Shown one piece after another: positions 33,913-42,901 of a stretch of 51,350 nucleotides of DNA; within the stretch, counting starts at the first letter, position 1, and each line of letters opens with the position of its first letter. The position numbers and the translations under genes are program-made. A model generated the notes under the pieces. It was not told the DNA's origin and searched no databases. It saw only the letters and a program-made list of their open reading frames with translations. Where the stretch lies: contig JANQIP010000052.1 in NCBI GenBank assembly GCA_028282095.1, positions 1-51,350 of the forward strand, read 5' to 3'. This DNA is from Xanthobacteraceae bacterium (GTDB lineage: Bacteria; Pseudomonadota; Alphaproteobacteria; Rhizobiales; Xanthobacteraceae).

Positions 33913-35970
33913 ATGCAGCAGTCCACCCTCGACGAGGCAGTCGTCGGCAAACCGGAGGAGAAGGCGCCGCAGCCACACCAGATCGTTGGCGCGGACGGCA
34001 AAGCCACACGGGACAAGCCGTGGATCATCCGCACCTATGCCGGCCATTCGAGCGCCAAGGCATCAAACGAGCTTTACCGGTCCAACCTGTCCCGGGGTCA
34101 GACCGGGCTGTCGATCGCGTTCGATCTCGCTACCCAGTGCGGCTACGACTCCGACGACTCGATCGCCCGCCCCGAAGTGGGCAAGGTCGGCGTGCCGATC
34201 AACAGCCTGGACGACTTCCACGTGCTGTTCGACCAAATCCCCATCGAGGAGATGAACACCTCGATGACGATCAACGGTACCGCGATGTGGCTGCTGTCGC
34301 TCTACGTCGCGCTCGCGCGAGAACGCGGCGTCGATCTGAAGAAGCTGGCCGGTACGACGCAGAACGACCTGATCAAGGAGTATCTGGCCCGCGGCACGTA
34401 CATCTTCCCGCCCGATGCGAGCCTGCGCATCATCGCCGAGATGTACGAGTTCTGCCTTGAGGAGATCCCCAACTGGAACGCCTCCAACATCTGCAGCTAC
34501 CACCTGCAGGAGGCCGGTGCGACGCCGGTGCAGGAGCTGTCCTTCGCGCTCGCCAACGCCATCGGGCTGCTCGACCTTCTCAAGAAACGCGGCAAGTTCA
34601 CCACCCGACAGTTCGAGAAGGCGGTCGGGCGGATCAGCTTCTTCGTCAATGCCGGCATGCGGTTCGTCGAGGAGATGTGCAAGATGCGCGCCTTCGCCGA
34701 GCTGTGGACCGAGATCACGCGCGAGCGCTACGGCGTCACCGACGAGCGGTACACCCGGTTTCGCTATGGCGTGCAGGTCAACTCGCTCGGGCTCACCGAG
34801 GTGCAGCCCGAGAACAATGCCTGGCGGATCTTGATCGAGGCGCTCGGGGTGACGCTGAGCCGCGACGCCCGCTGCCGCGCCCTGCAGTTGCCGGCGTGGA
34901 ACGAGGCATTGTCGCTGCCCCGCCCGTGGGACCAGCAGTGGTCACTGCGACTGCAGCAGATCTTCGCCTACGAGACCGATCTGCTCGAATACCCTGATCT
35001 GTTCACTGGCAGTGCCGTCATCGAGTCGAAGGTCAACGCGCTCAAGACACAAGCCAAGGAAGAGATCGACCGCATCCTCGGGATGGGCGGCGTCGTCGGC
35101 GCGATCGAGAACGGCTACATGAAATCCGCCCTGGTCCGGTCGATGTCCGAACGGGTCAGCCGGATCAACAACGGCGAGCAGGTCGTCGTCGGCTTGAACA
35201 AGTGGACCGACGGAATCCCCTCGCCGCTGGTCGGCGGCGACGATGGCGGTCTTTTCATCCTCGACGATAGCGCAACGAGCGATACGCTTGACAACCTGGA
35301 GAAGGTGCGGCGGAACAGGGACCCGGAGCGGGTCAAGGCGGCCATCGCCGCGTTGAAGGACGCCGCGCACAGCGGTGACAGCATGATGGAGCCCTCCATC
35401 GAGTGTGCCCTGGCACGGGTAACCACTGGAGAGTGGGCTCATGCGCTGCGGCAGGTATTCGGTGAGTATCGGCCCTCGACCGGGGTGGACGGGCAGCGGC
35501 TCGGGCTCACCGGGAACCGGGTGGATGCGCTGCGCGCCCGCATCGACGCATTGGTTGACACGCTCGGCCACCGGCCGCGCATTGTGGTGGGCAAGCCCGG
35601 GTTGGATGGGCACTCCAACGGCGCCGAGGTCATCGCGGTATCCGCCCGGCACGTCGGCTTCGACGTGATCTACTCGGGGATCCGGCTCTCCGCCGAAGAG
35701 ATCGTCCGCTCCGCAGTCGAAGAGGGAGCCGACTTGATCGGCGCGTCCGTGCTTTCCGGATCCCACGTCGAACTGGCCGCGCAGATCATGGGCGGGTTGA
35801 AGGCCGAGGGCGCCGACCAGGCGATCAAGGTGGTGGTCGGCGGCATCATCCCGATCCCCGACATCGCCAAGCTCCAGGCGCTCGGCGTTATGAAGGTGTT
35901 CACCCCCTCGGACTACGACCTGCTCGACATCATGGAGTCCGTCGTCGGCCTGCTCGAGGAACAGCCGTGA
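33913..35970 (+). CDS. Second acyl-CoA mutase, ethylmalonyl-CoA mutase/MeaA type
   Basis: A 685-residue single-chain mutase with a fused B12 domain (KPGLDGHSNGAEVIAVSA, cobalt ligand His567). Blocks [80 protein letters not shown] and RFRYGVQVNSLGLTEVQPEN match Ecm/MeaA proteins rather than MutB. Ecm converts ethylmalonyl-CoA to methylsuccinyl-CoA in the ethylmalonyl-CoA pathway. Length and fused domain argue against the two-part isobutyryl- or hydroxyisobutyryl-CoA mutases. The ATG at 33913 follows GGAGG by five bases. Coding sequence looks more GC-rich than mutAB, suggesting transfer, perhaps from Actinobacteria. Confidence 0.8.
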   Translation: MQQSTLDEAVVGKPEEKAPQPHQIVGADGKATRDKPWIIRTYAGHSSAKASNELYRSNLSRGQTGLSIAFDLATQCGYDSDDSIARPEVGKVGVPINSLDDFHVLFDQIPIEEMNTSMTINGTAMWLLSLYVALARERGVDLKKLAGTTQNDLIKEYLARGTYIFPPDASLRIIAEMYEFCLEEIPNWNASNICSYHLQEAGATPVQELSFALANAIGLLDLLKKRGKFTTRQFEKAVGRISFFVNAGMRFVEEMCKMRAFAELWTEITRERYGVTDERYTRFRYGVQVNSLGLTEVQPENNAWRILIEALGVTLSRDARCRALQLPAWNEALSLPRPWDQQWSLRLQQIFAYETDLLEYPDLFTGSAVIESKVNALKTQAKEEIDRILGMGGVVGAIENGYMKSALVRSMSERVSRINNGEQVVVGLNKWTDGIPSPLVGGDDGGLFILDDSATSDTLDNLEKVRRNRDPERVKAAIAALKDAAHSGDSMMEPSIECALARVTTGEWAHALRQVFGEYRPSTGVDGQRLGLTGNRVDALRARIDALVDTLGHRPRIVVGKPGLDGHSNGAEVIAVSARHVGFDVIYSGIRLSAEEIVRSAVEEGADLIGASVLSGSHVELAAQIMGGLKAEGADQAIKVVVGGIIPIPDIAKLQALGVMKVFTPSDYDLLDIMESVVGLLEEQP

Positions 35971-36962
35971 CGCGGCACCTGCTGCCCCGTAGCCCGGCCG
36001 TCACCCCAGCCGAACTCGCCGAGCAGGCGCTGACCCGGGCGCGTCACCCCGTTGCCCGCCTCGTATCCCTCGCCGAGGACGGCCGAAGCGGCGCCTCGGC
36101 GATCTACGACGAGGCCATGGCCGTGTTGGAGGCCGACGCCGAGCGACGCAACCACACCGCCCGGGTCATCGGCGTCACCGGCAGCCCAGGCTCGGGCAAG
36201 TCCTCGCTGCTGTCCCGCGTCGCCAACGCCATGGTCGCGGCTGACCCGGACCTGACAGTCGCGGTCGTTGCCGTCGACCCGTCCAGCCCCTCCTCCGGCG
36301 GAGCATTGCTGGGCGATCGGACCCGGATGGTCGTCGACACCGCGCAGAACCGCATCTACTTCCGCAGCCAGGCCTCCGCGACCGCGCTCGGCGGCCTCGC
36401 CCCAACGACATTTCAGGTGTGCCGGGCGCTCTCGCTGATTTTCAAATGCGTCATTGTGGAGACGGTGGGGGTCGGGCAGAGCGAGGCGGACGTACGGCAC
36501 CTGGCCGACCGAGTCTTCCTGGTGGTGGCACCGCTGTCCGGCGACGAGATCCAGTACCTTAAGGCTGGCATCATCGAAGTCCCCGACGCGTTCGTGGTCA
36601 ACAAGTCGGATGAACCGGCGGCCACGCGCACTTACCACCAACTGCGCGGCAGCCTATGGCTGGCCCGCCCGAGCGACGCGCACGACATCCCGATCTACCG
36701 TACCAGCGCCAAGACGGGACGTGGCATTGACGAACTCGCGCGCGACTTCCTGACCATAGTGACCGCGGAGAACGCCACGCCCGTCCGCGAGCGAGCCCCG
36801 CACTTCTTCACTGCCTGGGTGCGGGATGAATGGGGACGCGTCGGCGCACGGCACTTGGCCGAGCAACTCGGCGGCGCGCGCGCGTTCCTGGCTACGCAGA
36901 ACGGCTTTGCGTCGGCGCGCCGATCCTTCGACGCCTCCATCCGGGCTGCGCTGCACGGCTGA
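35967..36962 (+). CDS. meaB: MeaB/ArgK-type mutase GTPase chaperone
   Basis: A 331-residue G3E GTPase: Walker A GSPGSGKSS (72-80), VDPSSPSSGGALLGDRTRM, the MeaB switch EQ-like VETVGVGQSEADV and the base-recognition NKSDE. MeaB protects acyl-CoA mutases from inactivation and gates loading of adenosylcobalamin. It starts at a GTG overlapping the Ecm-type mutase stop, so the two travel together as a cassette. As the meaB of mutB is destroyed, this copy may serve both mutases. Confidence 0.93.
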   Translation: MTRHLLPRSPAVTPAELAEQALTRARHPVARLVSLAEDGRSGASAIYDEAMAVLEADAERRNHTARVIGVTGSPGSGKSSLLSRVANAMVAADPDLTVAVVAVDPSSPSSGGALLGDRTRMVVDTAQNRIYFRSQASATALGGLAPTTFQVCRALSLIFKCVIVETVGVGQSEADVRHLADRVFLVVAPLSGDEIQYLKAGIIEVPDAFVVNKSDEPAATRTYHQLRGSLWLARPSDAHDIPIYRTSAKTGRGIDELARDFLTIVTAENATPVRERAPHFFTAWVRDEWGRVGARHLAEQLGGARAFLATQNGFASARRSFDASIRAALHG

Positions 36963-37108
36963 CCCGCATCGGTAGAAGTCCTGTTTGCGTCTTCTCGGAA
37001 CCAGCTCAACCGCTTCAATCGGTGGCATCGTCTGGTTCGTGGTTCGGCACGGTCAGCAATTCCGAGCCAATTCGGTCAACTCTCCTGTGAGATAGCCGCT
37101 AGTCTAGT

Positions 37109-37181
37109 CCGTTCGTCCCCGCGAAAGCGGGGAACCAGATGCACTGCCAAGGGGGATTCCCGCTTTCGCGGGAATGAACGG
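37109..37181. repeat. Inverted repeat of the CCCGCGAAAGCGGG type
   Basis: CCGTTCGTCCCCGCGAAAGC on the left and its near inverse ending GCTTTCGCGGGAATGAACGG on the right enclose about 25 bases. Each arm is itself a small palindrome. It could fold into one long hairpin and serve as a two-way terminator between convergent genes. Confidence 0.7.
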
Positions 37182-37197
37182 AACTTAGCGCAGGTCG

Positions 37198-37287
37198 CCA
37201 AAAGCTGGCGACTTTTCGGAAAAGATCATGCGACAAAACAAAGGGAAAAAGAGCGCGATTGATTCAACCTTAAGCCATCGCGCGCCA
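37198..37287 (+). repeat. Family B repeat, partial copy 2
   Basis: GACTTTTCGGAAAAGATCAT, then CGACAAAACAAAGGGAAAAA and GAGCGCGATTGATTCAACC follow the order seen at 3444-3547 but the left hairpin arm is altered (CCAAAAGCTGG). Confidence 0.75.
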
Positions 37288-37379
37288 GATTTTCTTTTTG
37301 TTACCCTATCCGATCCTGGGCGATAGGTTAAAGGGCCTGGGCCCACTTTGTCCGTGCATGCACACAGATCGGCATTCGA

Positions 37380-37622
37380 CTAAGAATTGCTCATCCTCTC
37401 GCTCAGGAGCGTTGCAGCTTTCCGCAGACACTCCGGGCAAAGGCAATCATTGAATTTCCCGGCCTCGGGCGGCAACGGCATTGGCAGCCGGTAGGTCTCG
37501 TCTTCACACCAGCATTTTTTCTCGCCGTCGCGCGAACAGGCGAACTCGGCGCCGCAGCTTTCACAAGTCACGCGTCGTTGCGACAAACTCGACAACGTCC
37601 ATGATCCCGGTTTCGTTTCCAT
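37380..37622 (-). CDS. Small cysteine-rich CWC-family protein
   Basis: An 80-residue protein with nine cysteines: VTCESCGAEFACSRDGEKKC, then WCEDETYRLPMPL and FNDCLCPECLRKA. The order C-x2-C, CWC and D/N-CLCPxCL is that of the cysteine-rich CWC family, probably a zinc-binding protein of unknown role. The ATG at 37622 (METKPGSW) is chosen because upstream codons look non-coding. It stands alone, convergent with meaB. Confidence 0.75.
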   Translation of the reverse strand: METKPGSWTLSSLSQRRVTCESCGAEFACSRDGEKKCWCEDETYRLPMPLPPEAGKFNDCLCPECLRKAATLLSERMSNS

Positions 37623-37719
37623 GCTGCCGTCCCGCGTTTTTCGGTATTCGTTCGTGCGTGTTACGAAGAAATTCTGTCGTCTTGGGCTTCTTGCGCTGAG
37701 GAAAATCGGAATCATGCAT

Positions 37720-37843
37720 CTAGCGATGCGGCACCAACGCTTGAGCTCGTCTCATTGTGTTGGTGCCGCATCACAAAGCAACGGATTAACTGGTGTTCCG
37801 GACTGACGGTCTGGGATCGGACCGTCAGAGAAGGAAACACTAG
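37720..37843 (+). repeat. 124-bp two-hairpin repeat, family A, copy 2
   Basis: CTAGCGATGCGGCACCAACG to GGAAACACTAG, with GTTGGTGCCGCATC closing hairpin 1 and CTGACGGTCTGGGATCGGAC in hairpin 2. Exactly the same length as copies 1, 3 and 4. It lies between the CWC gene and the gene at 38086; the other bases of 37623-38085 show no supported gene. Confidence 0.9.
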
Positions 37844-38085
37844 TGGGTGAGCGGCGACGTGCCGTCGACCTCGATTCGAGGCCGATATCTTGCTCATTGT
37901 AGCGCTTCACGGAGCGAAGATGAGGCGGAAATCCACCCATCACCAAATTCGGTCATCGCGACCCCGATTGCCGATTGACAACCTGTTCGCTTGTCCTGAT
38001 CGTGCCTTCCCTCATCAGGACGGCGATCGGGGCAGCGCCGAGCAACCACGTGTGCGCGCTCCACAGCGGGACGGGGAGGCGGATT

Positions 38086-38505
38086 TTGAAACGTGAGATC
38101 GACGGCTACGTCTACGATACGGCTAATGCCAGCGTCATCGCCTCCCATGAGACCGGCACCACGCACATCCAACGCCTGAGCACTCTCTACCGGTCCGCGG
38201 AGGGCCGGTACTTCATCGTCGAGGAGCAGGAGAGGTATGGTGTGTATGGGGCGCTTCTCACCCCGTCGACCGACGCGATGGCCCAGAAGTGGCTGGAGGA
38301 TCACGGCAAGACCGACCTCGCCGGCTCGCTGTTCAAGAATGCGAAGACCTTTCTCCGCGTCGAGATGGACCTGGACCTGCTGCGGCGGATCGATGCCGCC
38401 GCCGGCGCCGCCGGCCTCTCCAAAGAGGCCTGGGTAAACGGGGCGATCGAAGGCGCCCTCGCGGATGCCGTCTCACCGGCGCAGCGGGATCGGGGCGGAG
38501 CGTGA
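38086..38505 (+). CDS. Hypothetical protein with RHH-like C-terminus
   Basis: A 139-residue protein from a TTG at 38086 with GGGGAGG six bases upstream. It begins LKREIDGYVYDTANASVIAS and contains STLYRSAEGRYFIVEEQERY and LLTPSTDAMAQKWLEDHGKT. The N-terminal half reads like a small antiparallel sheet domain found with toxin-antitoxin or element genes; the C-terminal block LLRRIDAAAGAAGLSKEAWV resembles a ribbon-helix-helix. No defined function. It converges with metE, 42 bases apart. Confidence 0.6.
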   Translation: MKREIDGYVYDTANASVIASHETGTTHIQRLSTLYRSAEGRYFIVEEQERYGVYGALLTPSTDAMAQKWLEDHGKTDLAGSLFKNAKTFLRVEMDLDLLRRIDAAAGAAGLSKEAWVNGAIEGALADAVSPAQRDRGGA

Positions 38506-38547
38506 CGTCCGGGTGCGACCGCCCGAGATCCGCGAGCCGCCGCCTGC

Positions 38548-40896
38548 TCACCGAGCAAGATGCCGGGTCCGTTTGGCCGCCGCCACCATATTGACCAATG
38601 CGGGGCGAACCTCGTCCCATTGGCGTGTCTTCAGTCCGCAATCCGGATTGATCCAGAGCTGGCCGTCGGAAAGGCGTTGCCGCGCCAGTCTGAGCAGATC
38701 GGTCATCTCATCGACCGTCGGCACGCGAGGCGAATGGATGTCGTACACCCCAGGTCCGATCTCGTTCGGGTATTTGTAGCTCCTGAATGCATCAAGAAGC
38801 TCCATCTTTGAACGCGATGTCTCGATCGAGATCACATCGGCGTCCATCGCCGCGATCGCATCGATGATGTCGTTGAACTCCGAATAGCACATGTGGGTGT
38901 GGATCTGCGTCGTGTTGGCGACGCCGGTCGAGCACAGCCGGAAACACTCGACGGCCCAGTCGAGATAGGCCTTCCATTCTGACCTACGCAGCGGCATTCC
39001 TTCGCGCAGCGCCGCCTCGTCGATCTGGATCATTGTTGCGCCAGCCTTTTCCAGATCCGCAACTTCATCGCGAATTGCGAGAGCGATCTGCCGGCATGCG
39101 AGGCTGCGCGGTACGTCATCGCGCACGAAGGACCAGTTGAGGATGGTCACGGGGCCGGTCAGCATGCCCTTCATCGGCTTTGCGGTCTTAGACTGGGCGT
39201 ATTTCCACCAGCCGACCGTCATCGGCTTCGGACGCGACACATCGCCGTACAGGATCGGCGGCCGCACGCATCGCGAACCGTAGCTCTGGACCCAGCCGTG
39301 CTTCGTGAAAGCGAAGCCCGAGAGCTGCTCCCCGAAATACTGCACCATGTCGTTGCGCTCGAACTCGCCGTGCACGAGCACGTCGAGGCCGATCTCCTCC
39401 TGCCAACGAATGGCGCGCGCCGTCTCGTCTTGAAGGAACTTCTCATAGTCGGCATCGCTCATCGCGCCTCTGGCATGAACCGCGCGAGCCTTGCGGACCT
39501 CGGCGGTCTGCGGGAACGAGCCGATCGTGGTCGTCGGGAACGCTGGAAGGTTGAACCGCTCACGTTGCGCTTTCGCCCGCTCTGCGAAGTCGCTGTTGCG
39601 CTTGGTCATATCCGCCGTCGTGCCCTTAACGCGCCTCGCGACCTCGATGTCGTGCACCCTCGAGGAAGCCTTGCGCGTCGCTGCGGCCGTCGCCGCGGCG
39701 CCAAGCTCGTCTTGAACCGAGGCGCGGCCTTCGGCCAAGGCCGTGCCGAGCGTCACGAGTTCACTCATCTTCTGCACCGAGAAGGCGAGCCAGCTTTTCA
39801 AATCCGGATCGAGACCGGTCTCCAGGGCGACGTCGACGGGGACATGCAGCAGTGAGCAGGACGGCGCGATCTGCACATTGTCCGTCCCGCGCTTTGCTAC
39901 GACGGGTTCAAGGCGATCGAGCAAGGCCGGCAGGTCGGTACGCCAGATGTTGCGGCCGTCGATGACGCCGAGCGACAAGACCAGTTCCTGCGGCGCCTTT
40001 GCCGCCACGGTCTCAAGCTGCTCCGGCGCGCGAACAAGGTCGAGATGGAGGCCCGAGACCGGCAGCGATAGCGCTGTGTCGAGATTGTCGCCGAGGCCGC
40101 CGAAATAGGTCGTCAGCATGATCTTCAAATGCGGAAGCGCATGGGCAAGATGATCGTAGGCCTGCCGCAGCGCGTCACGCGTTGCGTTATCAAGATCGAG
40201 AACGAGGCAGGGCTCGTCGACCTGTACCCATTCCGCGCCACTCACGGCGAGGAGACGCAACACATCGATATAGACCGGCAGCAGACGAGGGAGCAACGAC
40301 AGCGGATCGAGGCTCGCATCCTTGCTCTTGCCGAGCTTCAGGTAGGTGACGGGACCCAGCAGCACAGGGCGGGTATGGTGACCGAGCGCCTTGGCCTCGC
40401 GAAACTCATCGACCGGCTTCAAGCAGGAAAGCTCGAAGGATTGCCCGTTGGCGAACTCCGGCACCATGTAGTGGTAGTTGGTGTCGAACCATTTGGTCAT
40501 CTCCTGTGCCGGCGCGCCATGAGCATGACCGTCGCCATCAGAACCGTGCGCGCAGGATTGCGGGTGGGCGTCTCCCTGTGTGCCGCGCGCCATCGCGAAA
40601 TAGGTCGAAAGCGGGACAGGGCCGCCCTTCCACCCGTAGATCGCGGGGATCGCGCCGACCATGGCGCTGGTGTCGAGCACCTGATCGTAGAGAGAGAAAT
40701 CGTTCGACGGGATGACGGTAATGCCCTTCGCTTTCTGGCGTGCCCAGTTCGCGGCGCGCAGACCCGCTGCGGCCTCGAGCAGCGCGGCCTCGGCGGATTT
40801 GCCCGACCAGCAGCTTTCGAGCGCGGCTTTCAGTTCGCGGCGCGGACCGATGCGCGGCGTGCCTAGAGTTGCGATGGGAAGAGAAGAGACAGACAC
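38548..40896 (-). CDS. metE: Cobalamin-independent methionine synthase MetE
   Basis: A 782-residue MetE with both barrel halves. Zinc ligands are in place: His668 and Cys670 in THMCYSEFND and Cys753 in NPDCGLK, each offset by 27 from E. coli MetE (His641, Cys643, Cys726). It methylates homocysteine with methyltetrahydrofolate in the cytosol without B12. Start is a GTG at 40896 with a G-rich ribosome site. A cobalamin riboswitch lies in its leader (41019-41205), so B12 should repress it; a B12-dependent MetH probably exists elsewhere. Confidence 0.96.
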   Translation of the reverse strand: MSVSSLPIATLGTPRIGPRRELKAALESCWSGKSAEAALLEAAAGLRAANWARQKAKGITVIPSNDFSLYDQVLDTSAMVGAIPAIYGWKGGPVPLSTYFAMARGTQGDAHPQSCAHGSDGDGHAHGAPAQEMTKWFDTNYHYMVPEFANGQSFELSCLKPVDEFREAKALGHHTRPVLLGPVTYLKLGKSKDASLDPLSLLPRLLPVYIDVLRLLAVSGAEWVQVDEPCLVLDLDNATRDALRQAYDHLAHALPHLKIMLTTYFGGLGDNLDTALSLPVSGLHLDLVRAPEQLETVAAKAPQELVLSLGVIDGRNIWRTDLPALLDRLEPVVAKRGTDNVQIAPSCSLLHVPVDVALETGLDPDLKSWLAFSVQKMSELVTLGTALAEGRASVQDELGAAATAAATRKASSRVHDIEVARRVKGTTADMTKRNSDFAERAKAQRERFNLPAFPTTTIGSFPQTAEVRKARAVHARGAMSDADYEKFLQDETARAIRWQEEIGLDVLVHGEFERNDMVQYFGEQLSGFAFTKHGWVQSYGSRCVRPPILYGDVSRPKPMTVGWWKYAQSKTAKPMKGMLTGPVTILNWSFVRDDVPRSLACRQIALAIRDEVADLEKAGATMIQIDEAALREGMPLRRSEWKAYLDWAVECFRLCSTGVANTTQIHTHMCYSEFNDIIDAIAAMDADVISIETSRSKMELLDAFRSYKYPNEIGPGVYDIHSPRVPTVDEMTDLLRLARQRLSDGQLWINPDCGLKTRQWDEVRPALVNMVAAAKRTRHLAR

Positions 40897-41018
40897 GGCT
40901 TTACCCCCGTAAAATTGGGGGCGAGGCCTCAGCGACGCGGCATGAAAACCCTTACGGCTGGACGCCGTCGGGATCGCAAGCGCACCACCAGGACACCCCG
41001 CCCAGTGACGTTCTTAGT

Positions 41019-41205
41019 GTCGCGGCAGGTCTCCTGGCTCACGGGTCAATGCCTCGGTCCGGCCTTCCCGGGATCGCTCCCAGTGACTTTCAATGGACGT
41101 CGGCTCGCCGCTCACAGTTGCGGGGGCAGCGCCGGCCTTGCCTGATGGCGCACCGGCTTCCCTCTTAGCTCCGGGTGGAATTGTCCCGGAGAACCTCGAC
41201 GGCGA
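41019..41205 (-). promoter_or_regulatory. metE: Cobalamin riboswitch 2, controlling metE
   Basis: On the minus strand the aptamer reads GAGGGAAGCCGGTGCG, then GCTGCCCCCGCAACTGTGAG with GCGGCGAGCC, and ends with the B12 box GAGCCAGGAGACCTGCC (about 41022-41038). The metE start is 123 bases further on, room for an expression platform. B12-repressed metE is a well-known arrangement. Confidence 0.95.
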
Positions 41206-41487
41206 TACTATGGGCTATCGCCCACCGGTCGTCAATCGAGACATAAAGACATCTTTATATCGTCGAGCCGTATCGCCAGGTGCGATGATTGAGCGGCGTA
41301 CGACGGACCAACATCGCCCATCTTGCCTATCATGCACTGTATGTGCTCTCGGCCGGTCAGCTGCAGCGTGCGCTGTTCGCACGCACGATGGTTCAGGATG
41401 CACCGCTTTTGCGCGAATGCCGGGGCGGTCCCTTATCTGTTTTCTAACGGGCAATCACTTGACTGGACCGGGGCGCGCCGATACGCC

Positions 41488-41690
41488 GGTGTTGCGCTAC
41501 GGTTCTCCAGACGAATCCGCGTCCGGAGAGAATAGGGAATCCGGTGCGCCGTCGCGTGGAACGGCAAAGCCGGAGCTGCCCCCACAACTGTGAGCGGCGA
41601 GCCAAGTCCGATTGTTCGCCACTGGGCCGAACGGTGCCGGGAAGGCGGGACAAAGGCGACGACCCGCGAGCCAGGAGACCTGCCGTCGCG
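41488..41690 (+). promoter_or_regulatory. Cobalamin riboswitch 3, facing right
   Basis: GGTTCTCCAGACGAATCC (P2/P3 region), GGGAATCCGGTGCGCC, GAGCTGCCCCCACAACTGTG with GCGGCGAGCC, and the B12 box GCGAGCCAGGAGACCTGCC (41666-41684). The core has CCCCCAC in place of CCCCCGC. It is divergent from riboswitch 2, with the two promoters in the 282 bases between. The next genes on its strand are the DUF374 gene and cobO. Confidence 0.95.
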
Positions 41691-42008
41691 CCTAAACGTC
41701 CCTGGGCGGGGTGTCCCGGTGGTGCGCCTGTCATCTCGCGTCGTCGCCGCGGGAGAGTGCAGTATGCGACCGCTCGGCCTTTGCCCCTGACATCTTTGGG
41801 GTGAAAGCCGATGTCTACTCGCCGCACGCTGCTGACTCCGTTCACACCGCGACCTGAAGACGGCCGATCTTGAACCGCTTCAGTTCTCATCGCTCAAAGC
41901 AAGCCGCTCGAGAAAAATACGACGCAGGCTGTCCGATTCCCGCTCGGACTATTGAGGCCCTGTGCTTTGCGCAACTGGGCTTTGGCAATTCGTAACGAAG
42001 CATTTTCC
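41691..42008. other. Leader between riboswitch 3 and the DUF374 gene
   Basis: No supported frame is seen. A short run (ATGTCTACTCGCCGCACGC, about 41811) opens with an ATG but closes without a protein-like body, and may be the start of a lost gene that used to follow the riboswitch. Confidence 0.4.
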
Positions 42009-42662
42009 ATGGCGACATCACGACTGCTCAAGCGTCTTGTGTCCTCGAACGGCATGCAGTGGATCCTCAGCACAATCGGTTCGGGTTATGTCCTGTTGGT
42101 GCGTTGGACGAGCCGTATTGATCGGCCGGCACCACCGATCGGCGGTCCATTCATCGTCGCATTATGGCATGGGCGGCTGGCCCTGCTGCATCAACTGCGA
42201 CTTCGAAATCGTTCACTTGTGGCGCTGATCAGCGGACATCGCGATGGCGAGCTCATCGCCAAATGCGCCTGGTACTATAACATCCTTACAGTGAGAGGCT
42301 CGACGTCGCGCGGTGGTGCTCTGGCAGTCAGGCAGTTGATGCAGCATGCCCGCAGAGGGCACGACCTTATAATCACGCCAGATGGTCCTCGCGGCCCGCA
42401 TATGCGGGTCAACAAAGGCATCATCAAAATCGCTCACCTGACAAAGCTCCCGATTCTGCCGGCTGCAATCGGTGTGAGCGCGAGCAAGGAACTGGGCTCG
42501 TGGGATCGTTTCTCAATTCCGGCGCCGTGCTCCCGTATCGTGATTCGGTGGGGTGAATTGTTGACAGTCGGCAGCGATGCTGATGTGTCGGTGGATGCGG
42601 CGCGGCTGGAACAGGCTCTGACCCAGTTACAAGAGGCTGCCGACGTTGCGGCCGGCTATTGA
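42009..42662 (+). CDS. DUF374 lysophospholipid acyltransferase-like protein
   Basis: A 217-residue protein of the DUF374/LPLAT family: FIVALWHGRLALLHQL (the H-X4-D type block is WHGRL here), HRDGELIAKCAWYYNILTVR and IITPDGPRGPHMRVNKGIIK. Relatives act on lipid A or phospholipids at the inner membrane. The ATG at 42009 gives the usual length. It lies downstream of riboswitch 3 and upstream of cobO, a setting with no obvious link to its chemistry, so it may sit there by rearrangement. Confidence 0.85.
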   Translation: MATSRLLKRLVSSNGMQWILSTIGSGYVLLVRWTSRIDRPAPPIGGPFIVALWHGRLALLHQLRLRNRSLVALISGHRDGELIAKCAWYYNILTVRGSTSRGGALAVRQLMQHARRGHDLIITPDGPRGPHMRVNKGIIKIAHLTKLPILPAAIGVSASKELGSWDRFSIPAPCSRIVIRWGELLTVGSDADVSVDAARLEQALTQLQEAADVAAGY

Positions 42663-42901
42663 GTCCATTGGGCCGGCGGCAGTGCCGGATATCCGCCTTC
42701 GACCGCATTGGCGCATGTGCTTTCGCGGCGATTGCCGCCGCAGCCGGAGCACAGAGCGTCATGCGCCGCCGCGGCCGGCCGGCTCGTAGCTGCAACCGTT
42801 TCGTTCACCGCAGGTTTTGTGGTCTACCGGTCGGCGCTCGATAGCGCGACCGTCGTTCTCCCCTCCACGCCGGAGGCTGATCGGAAGTTGCGGAGAAGAC
42901 C

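Larger units (their letters stand above)
36963..37379. other. Gap with two palindromic repeats, no gene seen
   Basis: Apart from the repeats at 37109-37181 and 37198-37287 the stretch shows no supported frame. The segment 37288-37379 is AT-richer and could hold a promoter for neither flanking gene, since both genes end here (meaB rightward, the CWC gene leftward). Confidence 0.5.

Noticed and set aside
41289..41447. 52-codon frame between the two riboswitches (TTG start, ending GGPLSVF)
   Set aside because: Somewhat protein-like, but it has no strong ribosome site or known family and sits where two promoters must lie; too weak to call.
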